64,000 bases of DNA, taken from Hominenteromicrobium mulieris (lineage in GTDB: Bacteria; Bacillota; Clostridia; Oscillospirales; Acutalibacteraceae). Each line of letters begins with the position of its first letter. The first letter of the stretch is position 1. The notes beneath the pieces were generated by a model. It was not told the DNA's origin and did no database searches. It saw only the letters and a list, made by a program, of their open reading frames with translations. The stretch lies in assembly GCF_020687165.1 (NCBI RefSeq), contig NZ_JAJEQC010000004.1. The stretch is one strand, 5' to 3'. The position numbers were made by a program, and so were the translations under genes. This document shows positions 7,983 through 14,460 of the stretch, in pieces.

Positions 7983-8777
7983 TCAGTTGCTCAGGCGTGC
8001 CTCCACCTTTTTGCCCTTCTTCTTTTCCTTTTCGGGCTTGATGTTCTTGCCGATGAGTTTTCTGGAGTGCTTATACACCTTCTGCAGGTCGCAGCCGTCC
8101 GTAAAGTTCGCGATGATATTGTTGATGGCCGCCTCGTCCTTAATATTATTCAGAACGCCGAACTGAATGACTGCACGGGTGTCCATATCACCCGCGGCGT
8201 ACATGTCGCAGAAAATGGTGCACATGCGCTTCATGGGCTCGCTGTCCTTATAGTTCTTCGCAAGATTCTCGCACTTCGGCGCAACCTTCTCAGCAGCAAA
8301 CAGTGCCGTGCGCACCTGACCGTACACGATGCGTTCCTCGTTCATTTCGTCGCGCAGCTCCGGGAACACCGGCACCAAGCGGTTGAGAAAGAACTGCGGA
8401 TCCGCGTTGTTCTCTTCGTCCTTCTTGCGGCGCTTCTTCGCGGTCTGCACGAGCTCGCGGCGCTTAGAGCCCTGCACGAGCTCAAGAAAGTCGTTCGCGA
8501 TGCTCTCCGCGTCCTGCATGGTGTTTTCGCCTTCATCGAACAGCCACATGGAAAGCTGACGCCAGTCGCCCGGCTCCTTCGGGGTCTTCATCGTCGCGCT
8601 GCGCAGCACAAAGCGCCGCTGCTTCGTCTCATAGAAAAGGCCGTAGGCCACTTCGCCCGTCGTAAACATCACGCCGCGGCCGTTGTCGGTCTCCAGCGCC
8701 ACAGCTTCGCCAAAGCCCTGCTCATTTAACGCTGCCTGCAATTTTTTCTGTATCAGTTCAAAAGCTTTCTGCTCCAA
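7983..8777 (-). CDS. Conserved protein of unknown function
   Basis: 264 residues, soluble, with no signal peptide or membrane segment. The N-terminal 75 residues look like an alpha/beta domain (GEVAYGLFYETKQRRFVLRS). The middle is charged, with a basic KKRRKKDEE linker near residue 115. The C-terminal half is helical with several Cys (KRMCTIFCDMYAAGD), and the tail is very Lys-rich (KPEKEKKKGKKVEARLSN), suggesting RNA or DNA contact. I do not recognise the family. It is transcribed in the same direction as the ribosomal cluster, but it has its own promoter and precedes the rpmG promoter. Confidence 0.85.
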   Translation of the reverse strand: MEQKAFELIQKKLQAALNEQGFGEAVALETDNGRGVMFTTGEVAYGLFYETKQRRFVLRSATMKTPKEPGDWRQLSMWLFDEGENTMQDAESIANDFLELVQGSKRRELVQTAKKRRKKDEENNADPQFFLNRLVPVFPELRDEMNEERIVYGQVRTALFAAEKVAPKCENLAKNYKDSEPMKRMCTIFCDMYAAGDMDTRAVIQFGVLNNIKDEAAINNIIANFTDGCDLQKVYKHSRKLIGKNIKPEKEKKKGKKVEARLSN

Positions 8778-8809
8778 GTTATGATCACTCCGTTACATTA
8801 GTAATTTAG

Positions 8810-8838
8810 AGTATAGCACAGTTTTCGCGCATTGTCTA
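8810..8838 (-). promoter_or_regulatory. Promoter of the unknown 264-residue protein gene
   Basis: Minus-strand -35 TAGACA (8833-8838) and -10 TATACT (8810-8815) with a 17-base spacer, 33 bases before the start codon. Confidence 0.6.
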
Positions 8839-8889
8839 TGAAAAATCCATGAATTCCCGGAAACTTATTTTTGTCGGAACATAAATCCA

Positions 8890-8918
8890 TTGCCATCGTG
8901 CATTTTATATGCTAATAT
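8890..8918 (+). promoter_or_regulatory. Promoter of the ROK regulator gene
   Basis: -35 TTGCCA (8890-8895) and -10 TAATAT (8913-8918), spacer 17. A perfect 7-base-arm hairpin TGCGGGC-tcg-GCCCGCA follows at 8938-8954 in the leader and might be an operator. Confidence 0.55.
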
Positions 8919-8975
8919 AGGCTCGTATTGAAAATATGCGGGCTCGGCCCGCAACAGAAATGAAGGAAAACGATT

Positions 8976-9998
8976 ATGACAGAACACGGCGGCGCTGCCG
9001 CTTTAAAACAGAATAACCTCGCCGCTCTGCGCAGCGCGCTGTACCACACGGATTTCGCCACAAAAAAAGAGCTTGCCGAGCAATGCAGGTTAAGCCTTGC
9101 GGCCTGTACGGCGCTCCTCGGCGAGATGATCGACGACGGACAGGTGCTGGAGCTCGCCTTTGCCGCATCGAACGGCGGCCGTCCCGCGCGCCGCTTTTCC
9201 ATCAACCCGAACTACGCGCACATTTTGTGCCTGTATACCGCTAATAACGACGTGGAAAGGAGCGGCATCGCCCTGCGCGTGTGCGATTTGAAGGGAAACA
9301 GCTTGCAGGAAAAATTCTGCCCGCTCAACGACATTCTGCCGGAGGACCTCACGCTGTTCATCACACAGATGGTGCAGGCAGATCCGCTCATCCGCGCAGT
9401 CGGCATCGGCATTTCCGGCGTCACCGACCGCGAAGGCGCCATTGAATCCCTTGCGTTCCCGGCATTAAACGGCTTCAACCCGAAAAAGGTACTCGAAGAA
9501 CAGCTCGGCATCACGGTCATCACGGAAAACGACATGCACTTCACGTCCTACGGCTTTTACGTGCGCAACCCCTGCGACCACCCGTACTCCCTTTCCGTTC
9601 TCTACTGGCCGAGCCACCGCAGCGCCGGTGCGGGCACCGTGGTAGACGGACACATCATCGTCGGCAGTACAAAATATGCGGGCGAGCTCATCAGTCTGCC
9701 GCTCATCAACTCCACCGCTACAAAAGTCGAGACCGTCTCGCGCATGATTCACGGCGAGAATATCGTGCCGCTGATGCAGACCGCCGCCGTGTGCACCATT
9801 GCACTTTTGAACCCGGACATCCTCTTCCTCACCGGCTCTGCCACCTTGAACGTGCGCGAAAAAGACATCATCGATTACTGCAAGCAGAGCATCCCGGAAA
9901 ACCACATGCCCGTTTTCCGTATGCAGGCGGACATCCACGAGGAATACATGACCGGTATCTTCTCTCTGACGCGTCAGGCTTTGAAATTCAAACATTGA
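8976..9998 (+). CDS. ROK-family regulator (sugar-responsive)
   Basis: 340 residues. A helix-turn-helix at about residues 15-60 (ALYHTDFATKKELAEQCRLS) is followed by an ROK/actin-like ligand domain. The C-terminal half lacks both the DxGxT phosphate motif and the CxCGxxGCxE zinc motif of active ROK kinases, so it is most likely a transcriptional regulator that senses a sugar without phosphorylating it. Its immediate targets are not clear: the next plus-strand transcript is a putative small RNA, and the convergent neighbour is KDPG aldolase. Confidence 0.85.
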   Translation: MTEHGGAAALKQNNLAALRSALYHTDFATKKELAEQCRLSLAACTALLGEMIDDGQVLELAFAASNGGRPARRFSINPNYAHILCLYTANNDVERSGIALRVCDLKGNSLQEKFCPLNDILPEDLTLFITQMVQADPLIRAVGIGISGVTDREGAIESLAFPALNGFNPKKVLEEQLGITVITENDMHFTSYGFYVRNPCDHPYSLSVLYWPSHRSAGAGTVVDGHIIVGSTKYAGELISLPLINSTATKVETVSRMIHGENIVPLMQTAAVCTIALLNPDILFLTGSATLNVREKDIIDYCKQSIPENHMPVFRMQADIHEEYMTGIFSLTRQALKFKH

Positions 9999-10094
9999 GC
10001 CTCTTTTTGAAATGTACAGACAACGCCCTTTAAAATTTCCTAAATCTCGCAAAAACTTTTCTGCTGCTTTTTTGCAAAATGTTTAAAAAGGGGC

Positions 10095-10123
10095 TTTACA
10101 AACGGAAGCGAATGTGATAAGAT
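10095..10123 (+). promoter_or_regulatory. Promoter of a putative small RNA
   Basis: -35 TTTACA (10095-10100), 17-base spacer, -10 TAAGAT (10118-10123). It faces a stretch with no open reading frame that ends in a terminator at 10243-10281. Confidence 0.55.
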
Positions 10124-10129
10124 ACCTTT

Positions 10130-10281
10130 TGTCAGAAAGTGACGAAAGTGTCCGATCCAAAAGGGATGAAGGACAACGGGGAGTTTATACGGGCGCGACA
10201 CGCTGGGGATTTGCCCACACCGCACCCATAAATGAAGAAGACAGGACAAAGCGTTTTCAGATGCGCTTTGTCCTGTTTTTC
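10130..10281 (+). ncRNA. Putative structured small RNA of unknown family
   Basis: About 150 bases between a promoter and a strong terminator, with no plausible coding frame and no downstream gene on this strand. Visible helices: TGTCC(10149-10153)/GGACA(10171-10175) enclosing ATCC/GGAT; GGGC(10191-10194)/GCCC(10213-10216) enclosing GCG/CGC; and the terminator hairpin. The GGACAA of the first helix recurs in the terminator stem, so alternative pairing is possible. It matches no RNA family I can recall with confidence. Confidence 0.45.
10243..10281 (+). terminator. Terminator of the putative small RNA
   Basis: AGGACAAAGCG...CGCTTTGTCCT stem followed by GTTTTTCGTTTT. It also lies just beyond the end of the convergent KDPG aldolase gene. 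Confidence 0.8.
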
Positions 10282-10292
10282 GTTTTACAAAA

Positions 10293-10919
10293 TCATTTCT
10301 TTACAATCTGTGCCGCTTCGCGTGCCAGCGCCTCAATGGCGTCAAAATCTCCGGCGTCCAACAGCTTACCCGGTACCATCCAACTGCCGCCGCAGCACAG
10401 CACGTTCGGCAGCGCAAGGTACTCCGCCGCGTTCTGCGCGCTGATACCGCCGGTGGGCATGAATTTCATATTGCCGTAAGGACCGCCGAGGGCCTTCAGC
10501 ATTTTCACGCCGCCCACAACCTCCGCCGGGAACAGCTTCACAAAATCGAGTCCCATGCGCATGCAGGCTTCCACCTCCGTCGGTGTCGCGCAGCCGGGGA
10601 TGACCGGCACACGGTGCGCAATGCACCAGCGCACGACCTCCGGGTTCGTGCCCGGACTGATAATCGCGGAAGCGCCCGCCTTCACGGCGCGCTCTGCGGT
10701 CTTTACGTTCAAAACCGTACCGGCGCACACGCACACGTCCGGCACCTCTACCTTAATACGGCGAATGGCTTCCTCCGCCGCGTCTGTGCGGAACGTCACC
10801 TCCGCCGCGGGCAGCCCGCCTTTTTTCAGCGCCAGCGCCAGCGGCACTGCTTTTTCCGCATCGTTGATCTGAATAACGGGGATAATCCCGATCGATTTTA
10901 ACGTTTCCCGAAAATTCAT
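10293..10919 (-). CDS. eda: 2-dehydro-3-deoxyphosphogluconate aldolase (KDPG/KHG aldolase)
   Basis: 208-residue class I aldolase cleaving KDPG to pyruvate and glyceraldehyde 3-phosphate, the last step of hexuronate and Entner-Doudoroff catabolism. The catalytic Glu lies in AEVTFRT (about residue 40) and the Schiff-base Lys in FVKLFPAE (about residue 127). CVCAGTVLN and PTGGIS are also typical. The ribosome binding site GGGAGGGTG precedes the start. It would act downstream of the mannonate dehydratase encoded at 59.4 kb in the same window, although the two are not linked in an operon. Confidence 0.95.
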   Translation of the reverse strand: MNFRETLKSIGIIPVIQINDAEKAVPLALALKKGGLPAAEVTFRTDAAEEAIRRIKVEVPDVCVCAGTVLNVKTAERAVKAGASAIISPGTNPEVVRWCIAHRVPVIPGCATPTEVEACMRMGLDFVKLFPAEVVGGVKMLKALGGPYGNMKFMPTGGISAQNAAEYLALPNVLCCGGSWMVPGKLLDAGDFDAIEALAREAAQIVKK

Positions 10920-10950
10920 AGAACACCCTCCCGGTGATTTTCTTCAGTTC

Positions 10951-10979
10951 ATTGTATCATGCGCCGCAAAACTTTGCAA
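10951..10979 (-). promoter_or_regulatory. eda promoter
   Basis: Minus-strand -35 TTGCAA (10974-10979) and -10 TACAAT (10951-10956), spacer 17. Confidence 0.65.
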
Positions 10980-11024
10980 TATATCCCCATTTCAAAAGAA
11001 TTCCGTTTTATTTCAAATTTGCGC

Positions 11025-11053
11025 TTGACAAATTAAATAACATCAGATATTTT
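11025..11053 (+). promoter_or_regulatory. Promoter of tetR-methyltransferase operon
   Basis: -35 TTGACA (11025-11030), 17-base spacer, -10 TATTTT (11048-11053), 36 bases ahead of the regulator start. Confidence 0.65.
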
Positions 11054-11088
11054 ATCCTCATCAGCTGAACCACACCCGGGAGGAAACT

Positions 11089-11640
11089 ATGGCAAGAACA
11101 CCGCACATCACGGCGGAAATGCTGCTTGAGGCAGGCGCCGCCATCACACTGGAAAAAGGCGCAGATGCACTCAATGTCCGCAGCGTCGCCGCTAAACTCA
11201 ATTGCTCCGTGCAGCCCGTTTTCCGCAACTTCGGCAGCATGGAAACTTTCCGCCGCGCCGTCATCGAATATTTAGACGGCACGTATCAATCCTTCATCGC
11301 GCAGTATCTCGATAAATCGGACTACCTGTTCACGATCAGCCTTGCGCACATTCTGCTCGCCCGCGACAGGCGCAATCTGTTCGGCGTCCTGTTTTTATCG
11401 AACGAATACGGCAGCCGCACCGTGCCGCAGATCATCTCAAGCCCGTGGAACCGCGAGGCCATCGACTGCACGGCGGTGCAGTACGGGCTCACGGTAAAGG
11501 AAGCCGAAGCCGTTTATCGCGATGTGCGGTTTTACACGTTCGGCATCGCCGAAGCGCTGTATGCGGGCTCGCTTATCGCGGAGGAAGATGAGCTGCGGCA
11601 GCTGCTGCGCGGCGCCATCCGCAAATTCTGCGCAAAATAA
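11089..11640 (+). CDS. TetR-family transcriptional regulator
   Basis: 183 residues. The N-terminal helix-turn-helix (ITAEMLLEAGAAITLEKGAD through LNVRSVAAKLN and VFRNFGSMETFRRAV, about residues 5-60) is typical of TetR proteins, and the rest is a helical ligand/dimer domain. GGGAGG precedes the start. A methyltransferase gene follows after 36 bases in the same direction, so the two are probably co-transcribed and the regulator may control itself and the methyltransferase. The ligand is unknown. Confidence 0.85.
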   Translation: MARTPHITAEMLLEAGAAITLEKGADALNVRSVAAKLNCSVQPVFRNFGSMETFRRAVIEYLDGTYQSFIAQYLDKSDYLFTISLAHILLARDRRNLFGVLFLSNEYGSRTVPQIISSPWNREAIDCTAVQYGLTVKEAEAVYRDVRFYTFGIAEALYAGSLIAEEDELRQLLRGAIRKFCAK

Positions 11641-11676
11641 CGCGGTGTTCTCATTTAAAGAATTTGGAGAAAAAAC

Positions 11677-12381
11677 ATGGTCATCAACGCACAAAACAAA
11701 GAAAAATATTTGGAAGACTTAAAAAATTGGCTTTGCGAGCTCGAAAGCGCCCCGCTTGAAGAAATGGGCGCGTTTTTCCGCAAGCGCCTGCCGGAATACG
11801 AAGCACGCATGACGAAATTCTGGGGCGAAGACTACAAGCAGTTCGCACGCGCCGTGCCGCAAAGCGCCAAGCGCATTTTAGACCTCGGCTGCGGCACGGG
11901 ATTGGAGCTCGACGCGCTCTACAATTTGCGCGCGGATATTTCCGTCATCGGCATTGACCTTTCGCCCGATATGCTCGACGCCCTCATGAAAAAGCATGGG
12001 GATAAAGACCTCACGCTGCTGTGCGGCAGCTACTTTGCCGTGCCGTTCCCCGGTGCGTTCGACGCCGTCATCTCGTTTGAATCGCTGCACCACTTTCTGC
12101 CGGAGAAAAAGAGTCGGCTCTTCAAACGCATCTATGACTGTCTCACGCCCGGCGGCATGTTTGTAAACGGCGATTACTTCGCCTGCTGTGACGAAGAAGA
12201 AAACCTGCTGCGCGAAACGTGGAGCCGCAAGCGCCGCGAAGAAAACATTCCCGACGACACATTCGTCCACTTCGACATTCCGCTCACAAAAGAACACGAA
12301 GCTGCACTGTTAAAAGAAGTCGGCTTCACCGTCACGGTGGAAAACGGTAACGATTGTTCGATTATAAAAGCGGTGAAATAA
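11677..12381 (+). CDS. Class I SAM-dependent methyltransferase
   Basis: 234 residues. Motif I is ILDLGCGTGLELDAL (about residues 67-81), followed by the acidic strand-2 end IGIDLSPDMLDAL and the post-motif region FDAVISFESLHHF, all typical of small-molecule methyltransferases of the UbiE/Methyltransf_25 type. The N-terminal 60 residues form a helical cap. The substrate cannot be predicted. It lies downstream of a TetR regulator with GGAG at the start; the following intergenic region carries a repeat-like block of hairpins. Confidence 0.88.
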   Translation: MVINAQNKEKYLEDLKNWLCELESAPLEEMGAFFRKRLPEYEARMTKFWGEDYKQFARAVPQSAKRILDLGCGTGLELDALYNLRADISVIGIDLSPDMLDALMKKHGDKDLTLLCGSYFAVPFPGAFDAVISFESLHHFLPEKKSRLFKRIYDCLTPGGMFVNGDYFACCDEEENLLRETWSRKRREENIPDDTFVHFDIPLTKEHEAALLKEVGFTVTVENGNDCSIIKAVK

Positions 12382-12404
12382 CGCACAGCGAAGCGGCGAA
12401 TAAA

Positions 12405-12522
12405 GTTTTTGATCCAACTTTTTTCAAAAAGTTGGCGGGGTCTCGGGGCAAAGCCCTGAGGCGCGCTCCGCAGGAAACCCAGTTGCATGGGTTTCCTGAT
12501 AGGCGGTCAAAAGACCGGCCTA
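12405..12522. repeat. Dispersed-repeat-like block of four consecutive hairpins
   Basis: Four back-to-back inverted repeats: CCAACTTTTT/AAAAAGTTGG (12414-12435), CTCGGGGC/GCCCTGAG (12442-12460), CAGGAAACCCA/TGGGTTTCCTG (12471-12498) and AGGCGGTC/GACCGGCCT (12501-12521). The first two, with the GCGGGGTCT linker, resemble an intergenic repeat I associate with gut Clostridia. Only one copy is in this window, so repeat status is inference. Confidence 0.5.
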
Positions 12523-12529
12523 TTTAAAG

Positions 12530-12563
12530 CGCCGCACCCACGTTTTCCTGCGTGAGTGCGGCG
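12530..12563 (-). terminator. Terminator after pyruvate kinase
   Basis: A 13-base stem, CGCCGCACTCACG against CGTGGGTGCGGCG on the minus strand with one mismatch, followed by a short CTTTAAAT run. Confidence 0.65.
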
Positions 12564-12575
12564 TTGCTATTCGTT

Positions 12576-14333
12576 TTACTTTTCCGCGCTCGGTGCACTG
12601 ACGCTGAAAATCGCACCTCTAACGCCGTCCAGCTTCACGGTTGTGCCGGAGCGCAGCAGGTCGGTCGCGTGCGCCGCGCCGACGATGGCCGGTTTATCCA
12701 GCGCCATGGCGGCGATGGCTGCGTGAGAGTTCACACCGTCCATTTCCGTCACAATACCCGAAGCTTGACGGATCAGCGGCATCGTTGCGTTTGTGGTCTT
12801 CGGCAGCACCAGAATATCGCCCCTGCGGAACTTCTGCAGCGCTTCCTCCTCCGTTTTGCACACGCACAGCGGGCCGCAGGTACTCAGCTCGTTCACAACG
12901 GTGCCGGAGACAAGCACGTCGCCCACAAGGTGTACCTTCAACATGTTCGTCGTGCCGGAAATGCCCAGCGGGATACCCGCCGTGATAACGGCAATGTCGC
13001 CCGCCTGCACAAGCCCGTGCTCCTCCGCAACTGCAACAATGTGCTCAAACAGCTCGTCGGTGCTGGTCTTTTCCTCCAGCATCACGGGGATTACGCCCCA
13101 GGAAAGGCCCATCTGGTTCAGTACCTTGCGGTCGGTCGTGCCGCTGATGATTGGGCACGCCGGGCGGAATTTCGAAATCATGCGCGCCGTAAAGCCTGTT
13201 TTCGATACGGTCATGATGGCCACCGCACCGAGGTCGTGCGCCGTCGTGCACGTTGCGTGCGAAATGGCAGAGGTCACGTCCTTTTGCACCGGCACATCCC
13301 ACTGCTCCAGCTGACGCACGTAGTCGATGTCGTTTTCGGTGCGCTCCGCAATGCGGACCATCGTGCGCACGGCCTCCACCGGGTACGCGCCTGCGGCCGT
13401 CTCGCCGCTCAGCATAATGGCGCTCGTGCCGTCGTAGATCGCGTTCGCCACGTCGGTCGCCTCCGCACGCGTCGGGCGCGGATTCTTGATCATGGAGTCG
13501 AGCATCTGCGTCGCCGTAATGACCTGCTTGCCGGCGACATACGCTTTGTGAATGAGCTGCTTTTGCAGCACCGGGATTTCCTCCATCGGGATCTCGACGC
13601 CAAGGTCGCCGCGCGCCACCATAATGCCGTCCGAAACGCGGATGATGTCGTCGATGTTCTCCACGCCGTCCGTGTTCTCAATCTTCGCGATGATGCGAAT
13701 GTCGCGGCAGTTGTTTTTTTCAAGCTCGTTGCGGATCATCACAATATCCTCTGCCGAGCGCGTGAACGAGGCGGCGATAAACTCAAAATCTTCCTTCACG
13801 CAGAATTCAAGATCTGCGCGGTCTTTTTCGCTGATATACGGCATGGAAAGCGTCACGCCCGGCACATTGATGCCCTTATAAGACGTAATGGGGCCGTCAT
13901 TCAAAAGGCGACACTCAATGTCCGTGTCTGTCACCTTTTCCACGACCATTTCAATGAGGCCGTCGTCGATGAGGATATGCGAGCCGCGGTGTACGTCCTT
14001 CGGCAGGTCCTTAAACGTGATAGAGCAGCCTTCCGCGTCGCCGGGGCGCTCGTTCGTCGTCAGCGTGTACTTCTGCCCGTGGGTCAGCATCACCTTTTCG
14101 GCAAACTTCCCCGTGCGGATCTCCGGGCCCTTCGTGTCGAGCAGAATGGCGACCGGCACGTCAAGCTCTTTTCGCAGCTTTTTCACCATATCGGCGCGGC
14201 GCTTGTGCTCCTCGTGCGTGCCGTGCGACATATTCAGGCGCGCCACGTTCATGCCGCTCAAAATCAGCTCGCGCAGCACAGCCTCGTCATCGGTAGAAGG
14301 ACCCAGCGTACATACGATCTTGGTTTTTCTCAT
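12576..14333 (-). CDS. pyk: Pyruvate kinase with C-terminal PEP-utilising domain
   Basis: 585 residues, the long Firmicutes form. It converts phosphoenolpyruvate and ADP to pyruvate and ATP. The barrel begins MRKTKIVCTLGPS, and the active-site signature region IIAKIENTDGVENIDDII holds the catalytic Lys and metal-binding Glu (about residue 220). MVARGDLGVEIP and ATQMLDSMI follow. The extra C-terminal domain (after about residue 480: GDILVLPKTTNATMPL, then a phosphohistidine-type fold, here SGIVTEMDGVNSHAAIAA) resembles the mobile His domain of PEP synthase. The ribosome binding site is AAAGGGG. It is monocistronic. Confidence 0.97.
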   Translation of the reverse strand: MRKTKIVCTLGPSTDDEAVLRELILSGMNVARLNMSHGTHEEHKRRADMVKKLRKELDVPVAILLDTKGPEIRTGKFAEKVMLTHGQKYTLTTNERPGDAEGCSITFKDLPKDVHRGSHILIDDGLIEMVVEKVTDTDIECRLLNDGPITSYKGINVPGVTLSMPYISEKDRADLEFCVKEDFEFIAASFTRSAEDIVMIRNELEKNNCRDIRIIAKIENTDGVENIDDIIRVSDGIMVARGDLGVEIPMEEIPVLQKQLIHKAYVAGKQVITATQMLDSMIKNPRPTRAEATDVANAIYDGTSAIMLSGETAAGAYPVEAVRTMVRIAERTENDIDYVRQLEQWDVPVQKDVTSAISHATCTTAHDLGAVAIMTVSKTGFTARMISKFRPACPIISGTTDRKVLNQMGLSWGVIPVMLEEKTSTDELFEHIVAVAEEHGLVQAGDIAVITAGIPLGISGTTNMLKVHLVGDVLVSGTVVNELSTCGPLCVCKTEEEALQKFRRGDILVLPKTTNATMPLIRQASGIVTEMDGVNSHAAIAAMALDKPAIVGAAHATDLLRSGTTVKLDGVRGAIFSVSAPSAEK

Positions 14334-14460
14334 CTATATCGACCCCTTTCATTTTCGCAGACCCCATGGCCTGCACATCAGTGTGGGCTATTTTTTCTTA
14401 TTATAGCTGAAAAAAGAAAAGGAAGTCAATATGACGGCTAATAATTAAAAAAGTAACAGG

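Noticed and set aside
10130..10281. ZTP (pfl) riboswitch identity for the RNA at 10.1 kb
   Set aside because: GGGGAG and a CGCTGGGGA stretch superficially resemble it, but the P1 pairing and the 3' GCC-rich loop do not align and no downstream gene exists.
12552..14441. Long open frames on the strand opposite pyk (and likewise opposite the P-type ATPase and the rhamnosidase)
   Set aside because: They mirror strongly conserved coding sequence in another frame, have Arg/His/Ala-biased composition, lack ribosome binding sites and match no family.
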